Below are positions 26,911-33,483 of a stretch of DNA of 38,267 nucleotides, piece by piece. The notes under the pieces were generated by a model. The model was given only the letters and a program-made list of their open reading frames with translations. It searched no databases and had not been told where the DNA came from. Location of the stretch: the NCBI GenBank assembly GCA_903867855.1, contig CAIPTA010000014.1, positions 1 through 38,267 on the forward strand, given 5' to 3'. This DNA comes from Oligoflexia bacterium (GTDB lineage Bacteria > Bdellovibrionota > UBA1018 > CAIPTA01). Position numbers and translations under genes: made by a program. Within the stretch, counting starts at the first letter, position 1. Every line of letters begins with the position of its first letter.

Positions 26911-27166
26911 GAAAAATTTCAGCCCACCAGAGAACGGCCTTCAGAAACTACGAATTAAGCTCGCAGAGAGAAATTCTGCAGATCGCAAAGAGCTTTGGGT
27001 TTTACAGTCCGCCTCCTTTGCTCTAGCATTGATTGCTCTCGTCGTTTGGCTGAGGCCGCCGGTGGACCAATCGTGGACTCAGATCTTCAGTCCGCAGCAG
27101 GAAACAGCTCGCCTAGAGCTACCGAATTCTGCTGCTGGGGTACATCTTTTTTGGATACTTCGTTAG
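26891..27166 (+). CDS. Small membrane protein, candidate anti-sigma factor
   Basis: 91 residues. The N-terminal 35 or so residues are charged and probably cytoplasmic, followed by one hydrophobic helix (VLQSASFALALIALVVWL) and about 36 residues outside. It overlaps the end of the ECF sigma gene by 20 bases, the usual position of an anti-sigma factor gene. The cytoplasmic part is much shorter than in most anti-sigma factors and lacks the zinc-binding HxxxCxxC motif. The call is inferred from position and topology. Its stop codon overlaps that of the convergent lipoprotein gene in TTAG. A second ATG (26897) could also start it. Confidence 0.55.
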   Translation: MKMENFRKNFSPPENGLQKLRIKLAERNSADRKELWVLQSASFALALIALVVWLRPPVDQSWTQIFSPQQETARLELPNSAAGVHLFWILR

Positions 27167-27681
27167 TTCATATTACCGAAGGTCTGGGAGTAGGAACTCG
27201 TAAAGTGGTTATGACCAATTTGGTGGCTCACTTGCAGATTTGCCTTGCCTGCGCCTGTCCACATTCGACTACTCATATCGTAAGAAAGTAGTAAGTTTAT
27301 AGTTAGGTCGTAATCGCTATGGGCCGATTCAATTTTCATGCGTGCATTGCTGCCGCTACCAGAAATCGTGGCATTAAACTCGCCCTGAATGGCTTGCGAT
27401 TCTAGTCTCACCTGACAGCTTATATTATTGTCTGCGTTAACACCGTCATTAGAGGCTTGAGCTTGGCAATCTTTGTAAATTATTTTTAAAGTGCCAACAG
27501 CTGGACCGTTCGATGCGCTCAAGATTTTAAGTTCGATACTTCCATCAGTACCCAGCTCTTGAAGAATGTCTGCTTCGGCTGAGGCGTTGATGCTAGAAGG
27601 CGTCCGCTTCGGAGTACTCGCACAGGCCGCTAAAATCCCAACCAACGCGAATGAACATAATTTAGTAATTGATAGTTTCAT
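27163..27681 (-). CDS. Putative lipoprotein of unknown function
   Basis: 172 residues, not recognised. The N-terminus is a clear lipoprotein signal: MKLSITK, a hydrophobic core and the lipobox LAAC, predicting lipidation at Cys20. The mature part is rich in Ser, Asn and beta-strand-like alternation, and it has two cysteines about 15 residues apart (CQAQ... SC) that could form a disulfide. It is 13 bases downstream of the secreted protein gene on the same strand, with a good AGGAG, so the two are probably co-transcribed. Confidence 0.7.
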   Translation of the reverse strand: MKLSITKLCSFALVGILAACASTPKRTPSSINASAEADILQELGTDGSIELKILSASNGPAVGTLKIIYKDCQAQASNDGVNADNNISCQVRLESQAIQGEFNATISGSGSNARMKIESAHSDYDLTINLLLSYDMSSRMWTGAGKANLQVSHQIGHNHFTSSYSQTFGNMN

Positions 27682-27694
27682 ATTTCTCCTTTTT

Positions 27695-28402
27695 TTACTG
27701 AGCCGTTTCTACTGCTGCACCAATAGTCTTTATGTCTGCTATAACTGCTTTTCCCACTTGCTGGATGGCATCCTTCGGAAGGGTCGACTGGGTATTAATT
27801 TCGACATTACCGTGATTTAGATAAACTATTTCTCGGTTCGGATTGCAGTTCTGATCAAGTGAGGCTAAATCCAAATCTAAAAGAGAACCGGTGCGTAGAA
27901 CTTTATTTCCGTCACTTAGATCAATTAGCTGCAGCTGAACACGCTTTGAGTCTTGAATCGAGGTAACAAAACTGATTGCCTCATTAGCTCGAATGGCATC
28001 GCCAGGAAATAGTTTCTTCAATGGGATCAAGATATGATCCACAATTTTGTTACCATTGGTTTGCAGGGTCACTTTTTCTTCTGCGCCATTCAATTTATTT
28101 TTGATCTCACAACTTAGAACATTCACCACGGCAGCTTTCCCATCAATTAAGTCTTGCTGCAGGTTCGCTGCGTCTCCCTTGAGGCGATGAGCGACCTCTT
28201 CTCCTAAGTTAAGCGCCTTCTCGCGAGCTATCGATAGGTCATTCTTTGCTTTGATCTCAAGATCAGCCTGCTTAGCTTTGGCGTTATGACCAGCGGCAAT
28301 GCTTCTCTGTTCAGCCAATAGTAGGAGGTTGCTGTCTGCCATTGCTGGAAGTGAAATTGTGAGAAAAATTAAGAACAATGGCACCGCGGCAGAAACGTGC
28401 AT
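27695..28402 (-). CDS. Secreted protein of unknown function
   Basis: 235 residues with a Sec signal peptide ending near PAMA-DSN. Residues 25-85 are rich in Ala, Lys and Glu and likely alpha-helical or coiled coil. The C-terminal half has beta-strand-like segments (AISFVTSIQDSKRVQLQLIDLSDGNKV) with a faint likeness to the FlgO/CsgG type of periplasmic domain, which I do not consider proven. GAGG lies seven bases before the ATG. It runs apart from the barrel gene at 28517, with about 114 bases between the two. Confidence 0.65.
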   Translation of the reverse strand: MHVSAAVPLFLIFLTISLPAMADSNLLLLAEQRSIAAGHNAKAKQADLEIKAKNDLSIAREKALNLGEEVAHRLKGDAANLQQDLIDGKAAVVNVLSCEIKNKLNGAEEKVTLQTNGNKIVDHILIPLKKLFPGDAIRANEAISFVTSIQDSKRVQLQLIDLSDGNKVLRTGSLLDLDLASLDQNCNPNREIVYLNHGNVEINTQSTLPKDAIQQVGKAVIADIKTIGAAVETAQ

Positions 28403-28516
28403 TGGGGAACCTCTGGGTTAATTGGCGTTGCAAGATGTTAGGAGCAACAAATGGGCCATTTAGAAGTGTTTGATATGTTTAGTGACAATCAATTCAAGAG
28501 TGTTTAAAGTTTTGAC

Positions 28517-29509
28517 ATGCGTCAACGGAGCCATGGGATATTACTGCTTTTTATCTGCATACTTTTCTCATGGCAGATCTCATCTCCTCTCTTGGCAGAC
28601 GAAGCTCGCGATTCGGCACAAATTACAAAACCCAAAAAGAGAAGACAGATAGTGACCCCACGAAGAACTGTTCCTCCGCCTGTAAAGAAAGAAGAAGAAA
28701 GTGATCGTATTTTGGTGGGGCATCGTTTTTTGCGTAATGGTGTGCTCGACTTTCCATTCACCAGCCCCTATATAAATTCCTCTCTTGCGGCCTCTATGGC
28801 GACCATTAGCGTAGCGGGCGCCGCACAGGACATTAAATCTGTTGGGCTCTCACCGACCGTAACTGGTCAGTTCGATATTGCCGGAGTCGGTGTTGAAATT
28901 GGAACGCAGCTTTCAGAGCTATTCGGATCGGATTCCTACTCTGCCTATGTGCTTGGTGCTGGACTAGACTACGGATTCTCAGGCGGTCTTCGCTTTCCCA
29001 TGATTCGAGAAGATAGCTGGGTACTTACGCCCGCAGTATTCTACACCTGGGATAAAGGTTTGTCTTTTTCACCGTTAGCGGCAGCAGATAATGCGATTAA
29101 TGATCCGAGCCAAGCAATTGGGAGCAACTTGATTTCCAGATCTAATTCACATCAACTGCGCCCCAGCTTACTTGGAGCTTATGCAGCTTCCGCGATTGTG
29201 GGGCTCACAGGAGAAATCGGTTTAGGGTTTAACTATTCTACTCTCTCCTCGCCATCTACCTACAATGTAGTTCGGCTTGGATTTGGAATTGACTTAGATA
29301 TGGCGTCTTCGCTCGGCGTTCCCATCGGAATATCGGGATTTTATCGCAATGATGTTCCACTAAAAACTACAAATACGGCTTCGCCACTAGTTGGTGCTGG
29401 TCTTTACGAAATGGTAAATAAAAACTTTAATTTTGGTATAGAGGCCACAAAGCTAATCACGAATACGCCGACTCTCTCGCTTTTACTCACCCTAACAGCG
29501 TACTACTAA
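28517..29509 (+). CDS. Candidate outer-membrane beta-barrel protein
   Basis: 330 residues. The signal peptide (MRQRSHGILLLFICILF...LLA) is followed by a basic, proline-rich stretch near residues 35-60. From there to the end are alternating short amphipathic strands with many Gly, Ser and aromatic residues, and the chain ends in LTAYY, an aromatic terminus as expected for outer-membrane barrels. No named family is recognised. The start codon lies in the loop of a small inverted repeat (TTGAC-ATGC-GTCAA, 28512-28525) and no good Shine-Dalgarno is seen. It ends six bases before the convergent methyltransferase gene. Confidence 0.65.
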   Translation: MRQRSHGILLLFICILFSWQISSPLLADEARDSAQITKPKKRRQIVTPRRTVPPPVKKEEESDRILVGHRFLRNGVLDFPFTSPYINSSLAASMATISVAGAAQDIKSVGLSPTVTGQFDIAGVGVEIGTQLSELFGSDSYSAYVLGAGLDYGFSGGLRFPMIREDSWVLTPAVFYTWDKGLSFSPLAAADNAINDPSQAIGSNLISRSNSHQLRPSLLGAYAASAIVGLTGEIGLGFNYSTLSSPSTYNVVRLGFGIDLDMASSLGVPIGISGFYRNDVPLKTTNTASPLVGAGLYEMVNKNFNFGIEATKLITNTPTLSLLLTLTAYY

Positions 29510-29515
29510 TATTAT

Positions 29516-30742
29516 TTATATAACGAGTAGCAGATTCTTTAAGTATCTGCTCTCTTGCATGCCCGCGATGAAGGGGTGATCCCAAGCAGCAGCGCCACGG
29601 TAGAGCACCTTCGGAGTGCGTCCAGCATCCGTAGCAGCGCGACCCACGATGCTTTCAAAGCGCTCTTCTTCGCAATGATAAGAACAAGAAGAGGTGCTTA
29701 AGATTCCGCCCGCGCGTAGCAAGCGAATCGCCACCGCATTATTCTCCGCGTAGGCTTTGAGTCCCGGGATTACCGTCTTCTTGCTCGTGATGAAGGCGGG
29801 TGGATCGAGCGCAATCGCGTTGAAGGAGCCTGCGGGGAGCTCTTTCAAAAGAGTCATCGCATCGCCTTGCAAGAAGGTGCAGCGAGAAATCCAGCCGCGC
29901 TCTGTGGCCACTTTTTTCACCGTAGCAAGCGCAGTTTCAGATTGGTCCACAAAAGTAACTGAGAGAGCCCCTGCTGCCAAGGCTTGCAATCCCCAAGCGC
30001 CGAGATGGCAATAGGCATCGAGCACATAGGTTTTTTTAGGGAGTGCGCGAATGAAAGCAGCGCGGTTTTCCCGTTGGTCAAAGAAGAAACCAGTTTTTTG
30101 CCCTTCTAACGGCGAAACAGGAATATGAATATCCCCTTCAACCGCGAATACGCCAGCTTTTGGAAACTCGCCGTACACAAGCTCTGCCCGCTTTTCCATG
30201 CCCTCAAGCTGAGCCGCGCGATTGTCGGTGCGGAGCACGATGGCGGCGCATGCCTCAGCGCCAAGCTCTTCGGTGGCAGCCTGCACGAGAGCAGAGGTCA
30301 AGGTTTTGTGAAGCACAGCCATACCGAGTGCATGGGGCTCGATCACCCAAGTGGATCCGAAGCGATCCACGATGAGGCCGGGAAGAGTATCGCTCTCGCC
30401 GAAGATGGCACGGTAGGTGCCGCGGGCAGGAGTGTCTTTCCCGTAGAAGCGCTCACGAAGCGCAATTGCGGTGCGGAAGCGTTTCACGAAAAAAGCTTCA
30501 TCAAGATGCTCTTCCCGGTCTCGGGAAAGAATTCTCACGGCGATCAAAGAATTCGCATTAGTAAAACCAGTGCCCACATAGTTGCCGTGGCAATCAAGCA
30601 CATCTACCAGAGCTCCCGGATCCAAGCGCTGAATGCGCTTCATATCGGCAACCTCATTGCTGAACACCCAGGGGTGACGCTCTTTGAGGCGCTTATCGGC
30701 TTGGCGGTTCAGTTCGATGCATGGTATTTTTTCTAAAGTCAT
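29516..30742 (-). CDS. rlmI: Class I SAM-dependent rRNA methyltransferase, RlmI/RlmK type
   Basis: About 408 residues. An N-terminal PUA-like domain contains RHPWVFSNEV and IAVRILSRD. The EEHL N-domain is followed by a Rossmann methyltransferase with VLDAYCHLGAWGLQALAAGA (SAM motif I) and the DPPAF motif. The cysteine in STSSCSYHC is a typical feature. E. coli RlmI makes m5C1962 in 23S rRNA. I placed the start at ATG 30742, which has AGGA upstream and fits the family; a longer reading frame from 30871 would run through the divergent gene. The start codon abuts that of the CCA-adding enzyme gene (CATATG). Confidence 0.88.
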   Translation of the reverse strand: MTLEKIPCIELNRQADKRLKERHPWVFSNEVADMKRIQRLDPGALVDVLDCHGNYVGTGFTNANSLIAVRILSRDREEHLDEAFFVKRFRTAIALRERFYGKDTPARGTYRAIFGESDTLPGLIVDRFGSTWVIEPHALGMAVLHKTLTSALVQAATEELGAEACAAIVLRTDNRAAQLEGMEKRAELVYGEFPKAGVFAVEGDIHIPVSPLEGQKTGFFFDQRENRAAFIRALPKKTYVLDAYCHLGAWGLQALAAGALSVTFVDQSETALATVKKVATERGWISRCTFLQGDAMTLLKELPAGSFNAIALDPPAFITSKKTVIPGLKAYAENNAVAIRLLRAGGILSTSSCSYHCEEERFESIVGRAATDAGRTPKVLYRGAAAWDHPFIAGMQESRYLKNLLLVI

Positions 30743-31930
30743 ATGAATTCCTATCCCGCCGATTGGTACCACCGTTTGCCCACTCCCGTGAAGGAAATCT
30801 TCACCACTTTGCAGTCTCATGGCCATAACGCCTATTTGGTGGGCGGATCGGTGCGAGATTTTCTCCTGCATAAGGAACCCAAGGATTTCGACCTCGTTAC
30901 CAACGCGAAACCAGAAGAAATTGCCCGCTATTTCCCAAAGACCGTGGATGTGGGCCGAGCCTTCGGCATTATGGTGGTGGTAATGGATGGCATGAGCGTG
31001 GAGCTAGCCAGTTTTCGGAAAGATGGGGACTATGAAGATAGTCGCCGCCCTGAGACCATTGAATTCGCTTCCCCAGAAGAGGATGCCATACGCCGCGATT
31101 TCACCATGAATGGCTTATTCTGGGATCCACAAACGCGCACTGTGATCGACTTTGTGAGCGGTATGGAGGACATCAGGGCCCACCATATTCGCGCCATCGG
31201 CGATGCCGGTAAGCGCTTTCAAGAAGATGCTCTGCGCATGCTTCGTGCGCTCCGCTTTTATTCTCAATTAGAGGCCTTCTCCTTAGACGAAAAAATCCTC
31301 ACGGCCATTTCAGCGAATAAAGAGCGCCTACTCCATGTGAGTCGCGAACGCATAACGGCCGAACTCAATCTCATCTTGAAAAGTAAGCGCCCCAGCCGCG
31401 CCTTTGCTGCGATCGAAAAACTTGGAATTCTTTCCCTGCTATTTCCTGAGCTTCCCTTGCAGGATTGGTTGAAGCTCGATGAGCTGCAAGCAGAGGATTC
31501 GATCATTGCCTGGGCCTATCTTCTGCAAAATGGTAGAGCGCCCGCGAAAATTCTTTTCTCGAAAGAAGAAAAGGAGGCCTTACGAAAAGTGCCAAAGCTT
31601 TTAGCGGCACTAAATACCTATGCGACTCTTTCGATGGCCGAGAAAAAAGATCTTCTCGCGGAAAAATTTATTTCCATTGCGCTAAAAATTTCTACCATCA
31701 ATGGCAATCCTTGTGAGACTGCCGAACGCGACCAAATTCGCTGGGAACATATTTTGTTTGAGCCACCGCTCGTCACAGGAAAAGATTTGGCTCCTCTAGG
31801 TATTCAGCCAGGAAAGGCCATGGGCGAGCTTCTGCAAGAAATTCGTGTGATGCAAAGGAATGAGATTTTGAAAACGAAAGAAGCGGCGCTGGATTTTGCG
31901 AAAAAATCTACCAGAGATGAGCGCTCCTGA
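30743..31930 (+). CDS. CCA tRNA nucleotidyltransferase / poly(A) polymerase family
   Basis: 395 residues, class II nucleotidyltransferase. Visible are the GGSVRD loop (34-39), the catalytic DFD (48-50), VGRAFGIMVVVMDGMSVELASFR with the third acidic residue, RRDFTMNGLFWDP, the ATP/CTP-selecting EEDAIRRDF region, and FQEDALRMLRALRFYSQL. The form VGxxFG and ASFRKDGDY resembles CCA-adding enzymes more than PcnB. The C-terminal half is alpha-helical and less conserved. Function would be to repair or build the CCA end of tRNAs; a poly(A) polymerase cannot be excluded. No good ribosome-binding site precedes the ATG. A possible promoter TTGGCG-18-TATTTT lies inside the neighbour, which would leave a leader of about six bases. 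Confidence 0.87.
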   Translation: MNSYPADWYHRLPTPVKEIFTTLQSHGHNAYLVGGSVRDFLLHKEPKDFDLVTNAKPEEIARYFPKTVDVGRAFGIMVVVMDGMSVELASFRKDGDYEDSRRPETIEFASPEEDAIRRDFTMNGLFWDPQTRTVIDFVSGMEDIRAHHIRAIGDAGKRFQEDALRMLRALRFYSQLEAFSLDEKILTAISANKERLLHVSRERITAELNLILKSKRPSRAFAAIEKLGILSLLFPELPLQDWLKLDELQAEDSIIAWAYLLQNGRAPAKILFSKEEKEALRKVPKLLAALNTYATLSMAEKKDLLAEKFISIALKISTINGNPCETAERDQIRWEHILFEPPLVTGKDLAPLGIQPGKAMGELLQEIRVMQRNEILKTKEAALDFAKKSTRDERS

Positions 31931-31971
31931 AATTTTTGCTAATCGAGGCGACTGACTGAGTGCAACCGTGA

Positions 31972-32002
31972 GGCGCACGCACAGTGCGCCGGAACTGGGC
32001 GC
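31972..32002. other. Hairpin with alternative pairing between convergent genes
   Basis: GGCGCAC (31972-31978) pairs perfectly with GTGCGCC (31984-31990) around a five-base loop. The GCGCC of the second arm could instead pair with GGCGC at 31998-32002. There is no T-rich tail on either strand, so it is not a classical intrinsic terminator. It may block transcription from both sides between the CCA-enzyme gene and the RqcH gene, or be without function. Confidence 0.3.
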
Positions 32003-32019
32003 GAAGGCAGCAGCGCTCC

Positions 32020-33459
32020 CTACGAACGCATCAGCCTTTTAATCACTTCCGGATCCGCTTCCACATAGAGTGTTTTATTCCCCGTATAGGTCACTTCCGC
32101 GAGCGTGCCCTTGATCGCACGCACATGCTTGCGCTGGGTATAATCCACCTCGGCGCGCTTTCCTTTGCGAATTTTACTGTGGTAGAGCGCGAGCTGCGCG
32201 GCCTCTAGAAGAGTCGTGAGCGGAATCGTTTTATTCTTTTGGCACTTCACCACCACATGCGCACCTGGGAGACCCTTCACGTGCACCCAGAGATCATTGC
32301 CGCGAGATTCTTGAAATGTAACCTTGCGGTTTTCTTCCTGGTTGCGGCCGCAGAGAATGAGAAATCCATCGCTGGAGCTGGCTTCCAGATAAGGCTTCGC
32401 AACCGATTCCTTTTTTTCTTCCTGTTTGCGTTCGGGGATTTCTAAACCAGCACGAGTAAAATCCTTGGAAAGAGCGAGAAGAGCCTCTTCCTCTTTGGCC
32501 AGCTCCACTTTGGCCGCCAAGGCTTCTAGCCCTGCGCATTTTTCTTCTAGCGAACTCATACGTTCCGCTAACTCTCCCACCGCACGCGTAAATTTTTTAG
32601 CCTTCTTGAAGAGAAGTTCGGCATTGTCTGCATAGTTCTTGGCACGATCTAGCGGAATCACCAGCTCATCAATGGTGATGGATTTTTCTTTAGGCAATGC
32701 ACGTGGGCCGAGCTCATAGAGTTTCGCGAACAAAGCTTTCCCGCGTTGCTGGAAAAGTTCTGCTTCTTGGGCTTGCTCGAGATCACTCTTCGCATTGTCC
32801 CGCGCGGATTTCATTTTCTTGAGGGATGCGCGCACGCGTTGGCGCCATTCTCGTTTCCAGGATTCAAACTCACTCGTAGAAAGGAGCTGCCAATAGAATT
32901 CTGCCACGGCAGAATTATAACTGCCTTCACCGCGGTCCAAATCACGCACATGGCCTTCAGAGGCGGGCGGAGGCGGCGGTAAACGATAGATTGCGCCTGT
33001 CTCCAAGCTCACTTTTCGGAAAGATCCCAAGCATTTTCCGGAATTATTTTCTTGCGACCATTCTTCCAGTAGCAGCAGATTCCCATATTTAGGAATGAGC
33101 TCCACCACCAAAGAATATCCGCCCTCAAAGTGAATGAGAAAAACTCGCTCACCGTGCACTTGATCGATGGTGCGCACTCGCTTGCCAAGTAGATGCTTTC
33201 TCAGCACCATCACAAAGCTCGTGGGCTCCGGCGCAGAATCAAATTTCAAGCCATCAGGCAGCAGCGCCGCACAGGTATTGTCTTTCACGAGGGAGAGAAA
33301 TAGGCGCCATGGTCCGGCAGCTTCGCCAAACCCCTGGAAGCTCATCGCCTCGCCACCGGCGAAATCCCCACTTTGCATCACTTTTTGCAAAGCAGAGCCC
33401 TCCAAGAGAGGCCTCGCCTCAGAAAGTATGATTTCTAGTTCCTTCCATTTGAGAGCCAT
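32020..33459 (-). CDS. rqcH: RqcH/NFACT-family ribosome quality control protein
   Basis: 479 residues, somewhat shorter than Firmicute RqcH (about 570). The NFACT-N part is seen in FVMVLRKHLLGKRVRTIDQV followed by GER (residues 103-105), where the functional Asp-Arg pair of known RqcH reads Glu-Arg. Two charged coiled-coil stretches lie in the middle. The C-terminal NFACT-R domain (SSSDGFLILCGRNQEENRKV, NDLWVHVKGLPGAHVVVK, YHSKIRKGKRAEVDYT) is clear. RqcH binds 50S subunits with an obstructed nascent chain and recruits alanyl-tRNA to add C-terminal Ala tails. The gene is divergent from mutS2, with start codons about 24 bases apart. Confidence 0.88.
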   Translation of the reverse strand: MALKWKELEIILSEARPLLEGSALQKVMQSGDFAGGEAMSFQGFGEAAGPWRLFLSLVKDNTCAALLPDGLKFDSAPEPTSFVMVLRKHLLGKRVRTIDQVHGERVFLIHFEGGYSLVVELIPKYGNLLLLEEWSQENNSGKCLGSFRKVSLETGAIYRLPPPPPASEGHVRDLDRGEGSYNSAVAEFYWQLLSTSEFESWKREWRQRVRASLKKMKSARDNAKSDLEQAQEAELFQQRGKALFAKLYELGPRALPKEKSITIDELVIPLDRAKNYADNAELLFKKAKKFTRAVGELAERMSSLEEKCAGLEALAAKVELAKEEEALLALSKDFTRAGLEIPERKQEEKKESVAKPYLEASSSDGFLILCGRNQEENRKVTFQESRGNDLWVHVKGLPGAHVVVKCQKNKTIPLTTLLEAAQLALYHSKIRKGKRAEVDYTQRKHVRAIKGTLAEVTYTGNKTLYVEADPEVIKRLMRS

Positions 33460-33483
33460 AGCGTACTTTGATACCTTGTGTGG

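Noticed and set aside
30743-30871. N-terminal extension of the rlmI-like protein
   Set aside because: The extra 43 residues are antisense to the conserved N-terminus of the CCA-enzyme, show no family similarity, and an internal ATG with AGGA fits the usual start.
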